A stretch of DNA of 64,000 bases, from assembly GCF_003112515.1 (NCBI RefSeq), contig NZ_BEVZ01000003.1, forward strand, positions 62,001-126,000, written 5' to 3'. Shown one piece after another: positions 8,467 to 17,144 of the stretch (within the stretch, counting starts at the first letter, position 1; each line of letters begins with the position of its first letter). The notes below the pieces were generated by a model that was not told the origin of the DNA, made no database searches, and saw nothing but the letters and a program-made list of their open reading frames with translations. A program made the translations under genes and the position numbers. The stretch is from Streptomyces fragilis. Lineage in GTDB: Bacteria; Actinomycetota; Actinomycetes; Streptomycetales; Streptomycetaceae.

Positions 8467-9216
8467 TCAGCCCCGCTGGATGCCCGAGGAGTCCTGCAGC
8501 AGACCACGACGGCCGTCCTGGGTCTGCGCGATGAGGCCCGGACCCCGCTGGTCGACCGCCAGGTACCAGACGCCCGGCGCCAGTTCGGCGATCTGCGTCG
8601 GCGAACCGTCCTCCGCGTACAGCGCACGCGGCGCCGGCACGGCGAACCAGAACGGCGAGAACTCCGGCGACGGCTGCTGCGGCTGACCCTGCGGACCCGG
8701 CCCCTGCTGCGGCTGCCCGCCGAACTGCGGCTGCTGCGCCCCCGGGTAGCCGTACCCCTGCGGAGCCTGCGCGCCGTAGGGCTGCGGCGTCGCCGGACGC
8801 GGCGTCGCGCTGATCAGCGGCGCCTTGAGCGGCTCCACCAGACCCCCGGCGACCGCCCCGCCGGCCAGCAGCAGCGCCGCGATGAACCCGAGGATCAGCC
8901 CCGCGCCGGCACCGCCCTCGGAGTCCAGCAGCATCCACAGCAGGTACCAGAAGGCGAACACCGTGAAGGCGACCCCGACGGTCCCGAGGTCGTGGCCGGC
9001 CACCTTGCGGGGCTGCGGCAGGCACCGGTTGACGACGATCAGCGCGGCGCCGATCACGCCGCCCATGAAGACGGCCAGCGCGATCGGCAGGCTGCTCCAG
9101 GCCGAGAAGGAGATGCCGAAGTCGTTGTCACTGAGGTCGAGGAACGACGCGATGAACAGCAGCAGCGCTGCTCCGATCACCACGCCGTCGCCCCGAGTGA
9201 GGGAGCGGATGTTCAC
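8467..9216 (-). CDS. DUF5336-like integral membrane protein
   Basis: 249 residues starting at GTG 9216 (VNIRSLTRGDGVVIG), with AAGGACTT as ribosome site; in-frame codons farther upstream lack one. Four hydrophobic helices are visible (VVIGAALLLFIASFLDL, SLPIALAVFMGGVIGAA, LGTVGVAFTVFAFWYLL, LILGFIAALLLAGGAVAGGL). A Gln/Pro/Gly-rich linker (about residues 140-190) and a small C-terminal globular domain (FSPFWFAVPAPRALY...) follow. The arrangement matches the actinobacterial DUF5336/34-kDa-antigen-like family, whose function is unknown. It is convergent with the lipoprotein gene and upstream of nothing obvious. Confidence 0.8.
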   Translation of the reverse strand: MNIRSLTRGDGVVIGAALLLFIASFLDLSDNDFGISFSAWSSLPIALAVFMGGVIGAALIVVNRCLPQPRKVAGHDLGTVGVAFTVFAFWYLLWMLLDSEGGAGAGLILGFIAALLLAGGAVAGGLVEPLKAPLISATPRPATPQPYGAQAPQGYGYPGAQQPQFGGQPQQGPGPQGQPQQPSPEFSPFWFAVPAPRALYAEDGSPTQIAELAPGVWYLAVDQRGPGLIAQTQDGRRGLLQDSSGIQRG

Positions 9217-9333
9217 TACAAGTCCTTCGTCGTCTGTGTGGTCGTGTCGTACCGGGCTCTGCCGCGGATTGGACCCTACCGTTCGCACCGTCACCGCGGT
9301 CACCCGGTGGGCGGGTCCGCGCACGGGGGACGC

Positions 9334-10293
9334 TCATCCGCCCAGGAACCCCACGATTCCGTCGGAAATGCCCTGTGCGGCCTTCTGACGCCACTTGCCG
9401 CTGGTCAGCAGCGCGGCGTCCTTGCTGTTCCGCATGTTGCCGCACTCGATGAACACTTTGGGGACCTTCGACAGATTGAGACCCCCCAGATCCTTCCGCG
9501 TGACCAGCCCGGTGCCGTCGCCCACGTAGTCGGAGGGCGCGCTGCCGGTGGCCCGCACGAAGTTGCCCGCGATGCGTTCGCCCAGTTCACGCGAGGGGCC
9601 GACGATCGGCCGGGTGTCCGCGCCGCCCCCGGTGACCGTGCCGGGCAGGATCACGTGGAAACCGCGGGCGCCGGCCGAGGAACCGTCGGCGTGCACCGAC
9701 ACCACGGCGTCCGCCTTGGCCTCGTTGCCGATCCGCGCCCGCTCGTCGATGCACGGCCCCCACGGGCGGTCGCCGTCCTGGGTCAGCTCCACCGTGGCGC
9801 CCTGCTCCTCCAGCAGGGTCCGCAGCCGCCGGGACACGTCGAGGGTGAACCTCGCCTCCGCGTAACCGGCGTCGGTGGACGTGCCGGTGGTGTCGCACTC
9901 CTTGCCGCCGTTGCCGATCCGCACGGTGCGGTTGATCTCCGCGGTGTGCGCGGCGTTGCCGGTGTTGTGCCCTGGGTCGATGACCACCACCTTGCCGCGC
10001 AGCGGGCCCGAACCGGCGGGCGGCCTGGCGGTGGAGGAGACGGACGGCGCGGAATCACCGTCGGGAGACGGCGACTTGAGGCCTGCGGTCGGTGAACCGC
10101 TCGCCGTGCCGCGGGAGTCGGACGAGGGGGCGGCGTCGGCGCGGCCGCCGTCGCCCGGGCCGCCGGTCACCACCCGCTGGACGGCCACCCCCGCGGCGGC
10201 CAGCGCCACCACCAGGGCGGCGATCAGCGCGCGGCGGCCCCGGCGGGGGCGCGGCGGGGGAGCGGGATCGAATTCCGGACCTGCGTACGACAC
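9334..10293 (-). CDS. N-acetylmuramoyl-L-alanine amidase (Amidase_3)
   Basis: 319 residues. An N-terminal transmembrane anchor (ALIAALVVALAAAGVAVQRVV) is followed by a disordered Ser/Gly/Pro region to about residue 95. The zinc amidase domain follows: VVVIDPGHNTGN supplies the first zinc His, SVHADGSSA the second His, and VFIECGNMRN the catalytic Glu. It should cleave the muramic acid to L-alanine amide of peptidoglycan outside the membrane. The start at ATG 10293 (MSYAGPEFDP) gives a normal short cytoplasmic tail. Confidence 0.93.
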   Translation of the reverse strand: MSYAGPEFDPAPPPRPRRGRRALIAALVVALAAAGVAVQRVVTGGPGDGGRADAAPSSDSRGTASGSPTAGLKSPSPDGDSAPSVSSTARPPAGSGPLRGKVVVIDPGHNTGNAAHTAEINRTVRIGNGGKECDTTGTSTDAGYAEARFTLDVSRRLRTLLEEQGATVELTQDGDRPWGPCIDERARIGNEAKADAVVSVHADGSSAGARGFHVILPGTVTGGGADTRPIVGPSRELGERIAGNFVRATGSAPSDYVGDGTGLVTRKDLGGLNLSKVPKVFIECGNMRNSKDAALLTSGKWRQKAAQGISDGIVGFLGG

Positions 10294-10361
10294 GGGGCGA
10301 GCCTAACGGGGCGGGGCGGCTTCCCCGGCGGGGCCGCCCGGGTGGCTCCCGCCCAGGGCCC

Positions 10362-11018
10362 TCAGATGCCGGCGCCGGTGCGCCGCAGGACCCGCAGGGT
10401 GCCGGTCGCCGAGACCTCGGTGAACGCGCCGGACTCCAGGGCGCGCAGGTACACGCGGTACGGGGCCTGGCCGGTGAACTCGTCCAGCTTGACCGGGAAG
10501 ACGTCGTGGATCACCAGCAGTCCGCCGTCCGCGACGTGCGGTGCCCAGCCCTCGTAGTCGGCGTTCGCGTGCTCGTCGGTGTGCCCGCCGTCCACGAACA
10601 CCAGGCCCAGCGGCGCGCCCCACACCGAGGCGATCTGCGGGGAGCGCCCCACCAGCGCCACCACGTGCTCCTCCAGGCCGGCCCGGTGCAGGGTGCGGCG
10701 GAAGGACGGCAGGGTGTCCATCAGCCCCAGCTCGGGGTCGACGGTCTCCGGGTCGTGGTAGTCCCAGCCGGGCTGCTGCTCCTCGCTGCCGCGGTGGTGG
10801 TCCACGGTGAGCGCGAGGACCCCGGCCCGGCGGGCGGCGTCCGCCAGCAGGATCGTGGAACGTCCGCAGTAGGTGCCGACCTCCAGCAGCGGCAGACCCA
10901 GCCGGCCTGCCTCGGCGGCCGCCGCGTAGAGGGCGAGGCCCTCGTCCGCGGGCATGAAGCCCTTGGCGGCCTCGAACGCCGCGAGGACCTCGGGGGCGGG
11001 GTCGACGGTCGTGGCCAT
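10362..11018 (-). CDS. Class I SAM-dependent methyltransferase (Methyltransf_24-like)
   Basis: 218 residues from ATG 11018 with GAGGAG ribosome site. The SAM site is LLEVGTYCGRSTILLA, and GLVFVDGGHTDEHANADY gives the acidic metal/substrate region typical of the O-methyltransferase-like family that includes cephalosporin hydroxylase relatives. The strand order fits a complete protein. Substrate unknown; no operon partner is within 100 bp on the same strand except the amidase upstream, separated by 68 bp. Confidence 0.85.
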   Translation of the reverse strand: MATTVDPAPEVLAAFEAAKGFMPADEGLALYAAAAEAGRLGLPLLEVGTYCGRSTILLADAARRAGVLALTVDHHRGSEEQQPGWDYHDPETVDPELGLMDTLPSFRRTLHRAGLEEHVVALVGRSPQIASVWGAPLGLVFVDGGHTDEHANADYEGWAPHVADGGLLVIHDVFPVKLDEFTGQAPYRVYLRALESGAFTEVSATGTLRVLRRTGAGI

Positions 11019-11117
11019 GGGGCTCCTCGGGAGACGCGCGGGGGTGCGGGCGGTGCTGCGCGCCCATGGTGCCGTACCGGGTCCCGGGGCCGGTGAGGGG
11101 GGTTGGACGGGGCCTGG

Positions 11118-11570
11118 TCAGCCGGTTTCCTCCCGCAGGGCGGCGGCCAGCGCCGGGTCGACCACCGTCTCGCCGGTGAGCACGCGGCGGATCGCGACGG
11201 CCAGTTCGTCGACCGGACCGTGCTTGACGAGGAACCCGGCGGCTCCGGCGGCGAGGGCGCGGCGCACGTACGCGGGGCGGCCGGAGGTGGCCAGGAGCAG
11301 CACCCGGCAGTCGGGGGCCTGGGCGGTCAGCTCGGCCGCCAGGTCCAGGCCGCCGCGGCCGGGGAGGGCGACGTCGAGCAGTGCCACGTCGGGGCGGTGG
11401 GTGAGGACGGCGTCGAGCACCTCGTCGCCGGAGGCGGCCTGCGTCACGACCTTCAGGTCCGGGTGCATCTCCAGCAGCAGGGCCAGGCCGCCGTGGGCGG
11501 TGCGGGGGTCCTCGGCGAGCAGGAGGCGGACGGAACGGGCGGGCCGGTGCGGCGGAGGCATCTCGTTCAC
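11118..11570 (-). CDS. Stand-alone response-regulator receiver protein (NarL type without HTH)
   Basis: 150 residues from GTG 11570. The receiver fold is intact: acidic pair ED (20-21), phospho-acceptor D66 in DVALLDVALPG, Ser in LLLATSG, and the conserved Lys in GFLVKHG. A NarL/DesR-type protein would continue with a LuxR helix-turn-helix, but this one stops about 25 residues after the Lys. The -10-like TACGCT (reverse strand, 11577-11582) is 6 nt before the GTG, so it is probably leaderless. It may act by protein contact or be a truncated regulator. Confidence 0.85.
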   Translation of the reverse strand: MNEMPPPHRPARSVRLLLAEDPRTAHGGLALLLEMHPDLKVVTQAASGDEVLDAVLTHRPDVALLDVALPGRGGLDLAAELTAQAPDCRVLLLATSGRPAYVRRALAAGAAGFLVKHGPVDELAVAIRRVLTGETVVDPALAAALREETG

Positions 11571-11647
11571 GGGCCCAGCGTAGGTTCACCTCCACCCCCG
11601 GACCGGCCGCTGCCGCCTCCGCACCCGGGTGATTCCCGCGCCGTCCT

Positions 11648-11675
11648 GCCCCGGCGGTGTGGGCTCCGCCGGGGC
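11648..11675 (-). terminator. Hairpin terminator
   Basis: A 10-bp perfect stem (GCCCCGGCGG paired with CCGCCGGGGC) with an 8-nt loop lies immediately after the stop of the large minus-strand repeat protein. Confidence 0.6.
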
Positions 11676-11682
11676 CGCGGCG

Positions 11683-13938
11683 TCACACCGTGGCGAGGGG
11701 GGACTGCTGGAGGGGGACGGGCCGCACCGGGACGGACGCGGAGTCCGCGACGTCCGCCGGGGGCGCGAGGACCGTGGCCAGGCCGCACGGCTCCTCCCCC
11801 GCGGCGTACGGCAGCCGCAGCTCGCCTCCCGCGTCGAACCGTCCCGCGCCGATGAGCCACCCGGCCGGCGCGGCCACGTGCGTCACCCGCCGGTCGGCCG
11901 GGCGCCACAGCCCGATCCAGCTGCCGCCCACTCCGTCCACCCGCAGCGCCACCGAGCACGCCTCGGGCGTCAGCACCTGCCCCGGCTGGACGGCGAACGG
12001 CGTCATCACGCACTCGGCGGGACACAGCCCCTCCGGGAACCTGACGGGCAGCGTCGAACCCAGCACGCCCCAGCCGAGCCGGTGCCGCCCGGGGGAGGGG
12101 GCGTCCGAGCGGATCAGCAGCAGCCCGCTGTCCGGGTCGGCCGTCACCAGCCGGTCGTCGCTCTCCGCCGAGATCTGCAGCAGCGGCGAGACCTCGCAGC
12201 CGCGCGCCAGGTCCACCACCACCGTCTTGGTGCGGCCGCCCGCCGCACGGTCGAGGGCCAGCATCCGGCCCTCGTGGTCCAGCCACACGCCGCCCGAGCA
12301 GTGGCCCCGGACCTCGCCCAGGTGCTCGGGACCGCAGGAGCCGCCCGCCACCAGCCACACCGCCGTGGAACCACCGGGGCTGACCGCGACCGCGTAGGCC
12401 CGCCGGCCGTCGGGGGCGGGCGGCAGCAGCCGCAGCGACTCGCCGTCCGGGCACTCGACGGAGCCGACGGACAGCTCGCCGGTACCGGGACCGGTGGGGT
12501 AGAGGAGGGAGAACGTGTGCCGCAGGCCGGCCGTGCGGTGGATCAGCACCCGGCCGTCGCTCATCGGCTGGACCTCGGCGTCCGGCTCCTCCGGCTGGTT
12601 GCCGGGCAGCGGGACGACGTACGGCTCCGGCCCGCCGAGGGCCCACCGCTCGGGGAGCCAGGACTCGCCGTCCGCGGCGAGGGTCAGCCGGGCGGCGTAC
12701 GTCCCGTCCCGGGTCAGCACGCACTCCGGCGCCGGCGGGGGCAGGTACCGCGCGACGGGGCGGGGCGGGGTGGGCTCCCGCACCCAGCGGGAGGCGGGGC
12801 GGGGAGACGTTTCCGCCGCGCGGGCCGCACGCGGGCCGCCGTGGGCGACGGTCACCTCCGCGCCCTTCAGCACGACGGGCCGCACGCCGCGCACCCCGTG
12901 CGGTGCCGGCACGGCGAAGCCTTGGCCCAGGGAGGCCCCGGCCCCCGCGGCCGCCCCGGCGTCCACGGGGGTGGCGGTGCCGCGGCCCGCGCCCGGCGGA
13001 CCGCCGGTCTCCCGGGGCGACGGGAACACCGGGCGCCCGTCGCCGGGCCCGGCCCCCGCGAGGACCTCCCGGCCGTCCCCCGCACCGTGCCGCCCGGCCT
13101 GCGCGGGAGCCGCCCGGCCGTCCCCCGCACCGTGCGGGAGCCGCACCGCGCGCACCCCCCGCGCGTCCACGGGCGGCCGTACACCGGCCGCCCCCCGGGC
13201 CCCGGCGGCAGGCGCCCCGCGCCCGGCGGGCCGTGCGGTGCCCGGCCCTCCGGTATTTCCGGCGGCCGGAGCTCCGGGCCCGACGGGCGGTGCGGTGCCC
13301 GGTCCTCCGGGGTTTCCGGCGGCAGGCGCCCCGCGTCCGGCGGGCCGTGTGGTGCCCGGTCCTCCGTTTCCGGCGGTGGGCGTTCCGCGCCTGCCGGGTG
13401 GTGCGGCGCCCGGTCCTCCGGCGTTCCCGGCGGCCGGAGCTCCGGGCCCGACGGGCGGTGCGGTGCCCGGCCCGCCGGCGTCCCCGGCGAAGGGTGTTCC
13501 GCGCCTGCCGGGTGGCGTAGGTGTCCGGTCCCGGGCGGCCCCGGCGGCAGGAGCTCCGGGCCCGGCGGGTGACGCGGCGCCCGGACCCCCGGCGGTGGAC
13601 GTCCCGCGGTCGGCGGAGGGTGCGGTGGCCGGCACCCGGGCGTACCCACCCGTGGGCGCCCCGCCCCCCGGCACCGGCAGGGTCCGCACGACCGTCGCCC
13701 CCTGGGGCGGCGGAACCGCCCCCGGGCTGGACGCGCCCGGGGCCGCGGGGGCCACCGCCAGCACGTACGGCGGTGTCGCGGACGGCGTCGCGTCCGCGTC
13801 GCCGGCCGGAGCGGCAAGCGCCCCGGCGTCGTCAGGTTCCGGCGCCGCCTGGGCGCCCACTTCGGTCATGGTCACGTCGTCCTCCGGAGCCACCGGCTCG
13901 ACGTCGGTGGAGAGCCTGGGGGAGGCACAGGCTGTCAT
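11683..13938 (-). CDS. Large protein with Gly/Ala/Pro tandem-repeat N-half and beta-propeller-like C-half, function unknown
   Basis: 751 residues from ATG 13938, preceded by GGAGG 9 nt away. Residues about 95-260 are low complexity with recurring GGPGTAPPVGPGAPAAGN-type units, evidently disordered. From about residue 370 the sequence becomes ordinary, with repeated beta-strand stretches (RDGTYAARLTLAADGESWLPE, DGRRAYAVAVSPGGSTAVWLVAGG, SGGVWLDHEGRMLALDRAAGG) that look like propeller blades. There is no signal peptide or membrane segment, so it is probably cytoplasmic. I recognise no named family. The opposite strand is also open for long stretches, but only this frame gives sensible globular sequence. 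Confidence 0.7.
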   Translation of the reverse strand: MTACASPRLSTDVEPVAPEDDVTMTEVGAQAAPEPDDAGALAAPAGDADATPSATPPYVLAVAPAAPGASSPGAVPPPQGATVVRTLPVPGGGAPTGGYARVPATAPSADRGTSTAGGPGAASPAGPGAPAAGAARDRTPTPPGRRGTPFAGDAGGPGTAPPVGPGAPAAGNAGGPGAAPPGRRGTPTAGNGGPGTTRPAGRGAPAAGNPGGPGTAPPVGPGAPAAGNTGGPGTARPAGRGAPAAGARGAAGVRPPVDARGVRAVRLPHGAGDGRAAPAQAGRHGAGDGREVLAGAGPGDGRPVFPSPRETGGPPGAGRGTATPVDAGAAAGAGASLGQGFAVPAPHGVRGVRPVVLKGAEVTVAHGGPRAARAAETSPRPASRWVREPTPPRPVARYLPPPAPECVLTRDGTYAARLTLAADGESWLPERWALGGPEPYVVPLPGNQPEEPDAEVQPMSDGRVLIHRTAGLRHTFSLLYPTGPGTGELSVGSVECPDGESLRLLPPAPDGRRAYAVAVSPGGSTAVWLVAGGSCGPEHLGEVRGHCSGGVWLDHEGRMLALDRAAGGRTKTVVVDLARGCEVSPLLQISAESDDRLVTADPDSGLLLIRSDAPSPGRHRLGWGVLGSTLPVRFPEGLCPAECVMTPFAVQPGQVLTPEACSVALRVDGVGGSWIGLWRPADRRVTHVAAPAGWLIGAGRFDAGGELRLPYAAGEEPCGLATVLAPPADVADSASVPVRPVPLQQSPLATV
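13150..13600. repeat. Degenerate in-frame tandem repeats
   Basis: Copies of GGCGCCCGGTCCTCCGGxGTT-like and GCTCCGGGCCCGACGGGCGG-like segments recur through the N-terminal coding part of the minus-strand protein. They encode Gly-Gly-Pro-Gly and Gly-Ala-Pro-Ala-Ala-Gly units. Copy number is likely to vary between strains. Confidence 0.65.
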
Positions 13939-14067
13939 CCTCGGTCACCTCCAGTGACGAAACCTAGGTTCGTACGCGCGCCCGGATGAGCCACCGCTCC
14001 CCGCTTCACCCGTACGTGTGGCCCTCGCGCCGTTCGCGTGCTCCGCCGCCACCCCGTGTGCTGGCCC

Positions 14068-14107
14068 GCCGCCGGTGGGGCCGTGCCCACCGGCGGCCAG
14101 GTAGCCT
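14068..14107 (+). promoter_or_regulatory. Inverted repeat overlapping the promoter of the Nif3-like gene
   Basis: A perfect 12-bp stem (GCCGCCGGTGGG at 14068-14079 with CCCACCGGCGGC at 14086-14097, 6-nt loop) sits directly upstream of a -10-like TAGCCT (14102-14107). The -10 is 7 nt before the GTG start at 14115, so the transcript is probably leaderless and the repeat covers the -35 position. Confidence 0.5.
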
Positions 14108-14114
14108 TGCCCCC

Positions 14115-14954
14115 GTGCCCCGTCTGTCTGAAGTCATCGCCGCCCTGGAGAACCTCTGGCCCGCCGAGCGCGCCGAGTCCTGGGACGCCGTCGGCACCGT
14201 CGCGGGCGACCCGGACCAGGAGGTCACCCGCGTGCTGTTCGCGGTCGACCCGGTCCGCGAGACCGTCGACGAGGCCGTGCAGCTCGACGCGGACCTGCTG
14301 GTCACCCACCACCCCCTCTACCTGCGCGGCACGACCACCGTCGCGGCGTCGACGTCCAAGGGCCGCGTGGTGCACGACCTGATCAAGAACGACGTCGCCC
14401 TGCACGTGGCGCACACCAACGCCGACAAGGCCGACCCCGGCGTGTCCGACGCCCTGGCCGGCGCCCTCGGCCTGCGCGTGCTGCGCCCTCTGGTGCCGGA
14501 CCGCGACGACCCGGCCGGCCGCCGAGGCCTCGGCCGTGTCTGCGAGCTGGACGCCCCCGAGACGCTGCGGGAGTTCGCCGCCCGCGCCGCCGCGAGCCTG
14601 CCCGCCACCGCGCAGGGCATTCGGGTGGCCGGCGACCCGGACGCGAGGATCCGCACCGTCGCCGTCAGCGGCGGCTCCGGCGACAGCCTCTTCGACGACG
14701 TCCGCGCCGCGGGCGTCGACGCCTTCCTCACCGCGGACCTGCGCCACCACCCGGTGAGCGAGGCCCGCGCCCACAGTCCTCTCGCGCTGATCGACGCGGC
14801 CCACTGGGCCACCGAGCAGCCCTGGTGCCAGCTGGCCGCCGCCCAGCTGGAGGAGATCTCCGAACGGCACGGCTGGAACCTGCGGGTCCACGTGTCCACG
14901 ACGGTCACCGACCCCTGGACCGCCCACGCGGCGTCCACCCACCCCACCCACTGA
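14115..14954 (+). CDS. Nif3-like dinuclear-metal-centre protein
   Basis: 279 residues from GTG 14115 (VPRLSEVIAALENLWP). Metal-binding signatures of the Nif3/YbgI hexameric family are present: LLVTHHPLYLRG (His-His pair), HVAHTNADKA and LIDAAHWATEQ near the C terminus. The cellular role of this universal family is still uncertain; a GTP-cyclohydrolase-like or metal-chaperone role has been proposed. Gene order Nif3, zinc-ribbon protein, RNase H/phosphatase is conserved in actinobacteria (Rv2230c to Rv2228c in Mycobacterium). A longer reading from 13986 crosses promoter-like DNA and is rejected. Confidence 0.92.
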   Translation: MPRLSEVIAALENLWPAERAESWDAVGTVAGDPDQEVTRVLFAVDPVRETVDEAVQLDADLLVTHHPLYLRGTTTVAASTSKGRVVHDLIKNDVALHVAHTNADKADPGVSDALAGALGLRVLRPLVPDRDDPAGRRGLGRVCELDAPETLREFAARAAASLPATAQGIRVAGDPDARIRTVAVSGGSGDSLFDDVRAAGVDAFLTADLRHHPVSEARAHSPLALIDAAHWATEQPWCQLAAAQLEEISERHGWNLRVHVSTTVTDPWTAHAASTHPTH

Positions 14955-14976
14955 CCTCACCTACTGGAGCCCCCAA

Positions 14977-15720
14977 CTGAACGCCGCGCCCGCCGACCAG
15001 ATCCGACTCCTCGACGTCCAGGCCCTGGACATCCGTCTCCAGCAGCTGGCCCACAAGCGTCGCTCGCTGCCCGAGCACGCCGAGATCGAGTCGCTGAACA
15101 AGGACCTCGCCCAGCTGCGCGACCTGCTCGTGGCCGCGCAGACCGAGGAGAGCGACTGCGCCCGCGAGCAGACCAAGGCCGAGCAGGACGTCGACCAGGT
15201 CCGCAAGCGCGCCGCCCGCGACCAGCAGCGCCTGGACTCCGGCGCCGTGTCCTCCCCGAAGGACCTGGAGAACCTGCAGCGCGAGATCACCTCGCTGGCC
15301 AAGCGCCAGGGCGACCTGGAGGACGTCGTCCTCGAGGTGATGGAGCGCCGCGAGTCCGCCCAGGCCCGCGTCGACGAACTCACCGAGCGCGTCACCGCCG
15401 TCCAGGGCAAGCTCGACGACGCCACCGCCCGCCGCGACGCCGCCTTCGGCGAGCTCGACGGCGAGAGCGCCACCGTCACCAAGGAACGCCAGGTCGTGGC
15501 CGCCTCCGTCCCGGCCGACCTGCTCAAGCTGTACGAGAAGCTGCGCGAGCAGCAGGGCGGGGTCGGCGCCGCGCGCCTCTACCAGCGCCGCTGCGAGGGC
15601 TGCCAGCTGGAGCTCAACATCACCGAGGTCAACGAGGTCCGCGCCGCGGCCCCCGAGACGGTGGTGCGCTGCGAGAACTGCCGCCGCATCCTGGTCCGCA
15701 CCTCCGAGTCGGGCATCTGA
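14977..15720 (+). CDS. C4-type zinc-ribbon coiled-coil protein
   Basis: 247 residues if translation starts at CTG 14977, placed by GGAG at 14966-14969 with 7-nt spacing. The resulting N terminus (NAAPADQIRLLDVQALDIRLQQLAHKR) is a proper start of the family; the next GTG (15130) would remove 51 conserved-looking residues. A long antiparallel coiled coil (about 25-170) is followed by a C-terminal zinc ribbon, CEGC...CENC. The family is the partner of Nif3-like proteins in actinobacteria, and nucleic-acid or protein bridging is presumed but not shown. It lies 22 bp after the Nif3-like gene and 29 bp before the RNase H gene. Confidence 0.88.
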   Translation: MNAAPADQIRLLDVQALDIRLQQLAHKRRSLPEHAEIESLNKDLAQLRDLLVAAQTEESDCAREQTKAEQDVDQVRKRAARDQQRLDSGAVSSPKDLENLQREITSLAKRQGDLEDVVLEVMERRESAQARVDELTERVTAVQGKLDDATARRDAAFGELDGESATVTKERQVVAASVPADLLKLYEKLREQQGGVGAARLYQRRCEGCQLELNITEVNEVRAAAPETVVRCENCRRILVRTSESGI

Positions 15721-15749
15721 CCCTCCTCTCCTTCCAAGGGGCGCTGCGC

Positions 15750-17114
15750 GTGCGGGAGTTCGTGATCGAGGCCGACGGCGGGTCCCGGGGCAACCCGGGA
15801 CCCGCCGGCTACGGCGCGGTGGTGGCCGACGCGGCGACCGGCGAGGTCCTCGCCGAGACCGCCGAGTACCTGGGCGTCACCACCAACAACGTGGCCGAGT
15901 ACAGCGGCCTGGTCGCCGGTCTGCGGGCGGTGCGGGAGCTCGCGGCCGCCGAACTGGCGGCGGGCGGCGAGGTGTCGGTCCGCGTCCGCATGGACTCCAA
16001 GCTGGTCGTCGAGCAGATGTCCGGCCGCTGGAAGATCAAGCACCCCGGCCTCGCCCCGCTCGCCGAGGAGGCGCGCGGCGTCCTGCCGACCGGGAATGTC
16101 ACCTACGAGTGGATCCCGCGCAAGGACAACAAGCGCGCCGACCGGCTCGCCAACGAGGCGATGGACGCGGGCGCGCGGGGGGAGGCGTGGATGCCGTCCG
16201 GGCGTCCGGCCCCCACCGAGAAGCACCTCGCCGACCTGCGCGCCGCCGCGGGCGTCGCGGCGAAGCCGACCGCAGGGCCCGCCACCGAGACTCCCGGCTC
16301 CGGCGAGGCCCGCGGTTCCGGCGAGGTTCCCGGCTCCGGCGAGGCCCGCGACTCCGCCGAAGCCCTCGGCTCCGGCGAGGCCCCCGGCTCCGGTGAGGCC
16401 GTGGTCCGGGAGGCTCCGCGGCAGAGCGCCCCCCAGCAGGGCGCGGGCGGGCAGGCCGCCCCCCGGCAGGGCTGGTCGGCCCCCGACCTCGGCGCCCCGG
16501 CCACGCTCGTCCTGCTCCGGCACGGCGAGACCCCGCTGACCCCGCAGAAGCGCTTCTCCGGCAGCGGCGGCACCGACCCGTCCCTCTCCGAGGCCGGCCT
16601 CGAGCAGGCGCGCCGCGCCGCCCGGCTCCTGGCCGCCCGCGGCACCGTGCAGGCGATCGTCAGCTCCCCGCTGGCCCGCACCCGCGAGACCGCCGCCGTC
16701 GTCGCCGACCGCCTCGGCCTCGACGTCACGGTCGACGAGGGGCTGCGCGAGACCGACTTCGGGGCCTGGGAGGGCCTCACCTTCGCCGAGGTGATGGAGC
16801 GGCACCCCGAGGACATGGACGCCTGGCTGGCCTCGCCCGACGCCCGTCCCACCGGGGGCGGCGAGAGCTTCAACACCACCGCCGCCCGCGTCGAGGAGGC
16901 CCGCGACCGCCTGATCGCCGCCCACGCGGGCCGCACGGTCCTGCTGGTCACCCACGTGACGCCCATCAAGACCCTGGTCCGCCTCGCGCTCGGCGCGCCG
17001 CCGGAGGCCCTGTTCCACATGGAGCTGTCCGCCGCGTCGATCTCGGCCGTCGCCCACTACGCCGACGGCAACGCCAGCCTCCGCCTCTTCAACGACACCT
17101 CGCACCTGCGGTAG
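15750..17114 (+). CDS. Bifunctional RNase H / histidine phosphatase
   Basis: 454 residues from GTG 15750. The N-terminal type-1 RNase H domain (1-140) keeps the acidic catalytic set: EADGGSRGN, NVAEYSGL, RMDSKLV, KRADRLAN. A disordered linker (about 160-240) contains repeated GSGEA/GSGEV units. The C-terminal phosphoglycerate-mutase-like domain (250-454) has the phospho-His motif LVLLRHGETP and LLVTHVTPIK. The actinobacterial fusion hydrolyses the RNA strand of hybrids and has acid phosphatase/alpha-ribazole-phosphatase-like activity (S. coelicolor SCO2299, M. tuberculosis Rv2228c). It is the last gene of the conserved trio. Confidence 0.93.
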   Translation: MREFVIEADGGSRGNPGPAGYGAVVADAATGEVLAETAEYLGVTTNNVAEYSGLVAGLRAVRELAAAELAAGGEVSVRVRMDSKLVVEQMSGRWKIKHPGLAPLAEEARGVLPTGNVTYEWIPRKDNKRADRLANEAMDAGARGEAWMPSGRPAPTEKHLADLRAAAGVAAKPTAGPATETPGSGEARGSGEVPGSGEARDSAEALGSGEAPGSGEAVVREAPRQSAPQQGAGGQAAPRQGWSAPDLGAPATLVLLRHGETPLTPQKRFSGSGGTDPSLSEAGLEQARRAARLLAARGTVQAIVSSPLARTRETAAVVADRLGLDVTVDEGLRETDFGAWEGLTFAEVMERHPEDMDAWLASPDARPTGGGESFNTTAARVEEARDRLIAAHAGRTVLLVTHVTPIKTLVRLALGAPPEALFHMELSAASISAVAHYADGNASLRLFNDTSHLR

Positions 17115-17144
17115 GCACGGCACCGAGGGGCGCCGACGGAGCGG

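Noticed and set aside
13986..14114. An N-terminal extension of the Nif3-like protein
   Set aside because: The extra residues are Arg/Pro-rich and would be encoded by a perfect inverted repeat and a -10 box; GTG 14115 fits the family start.
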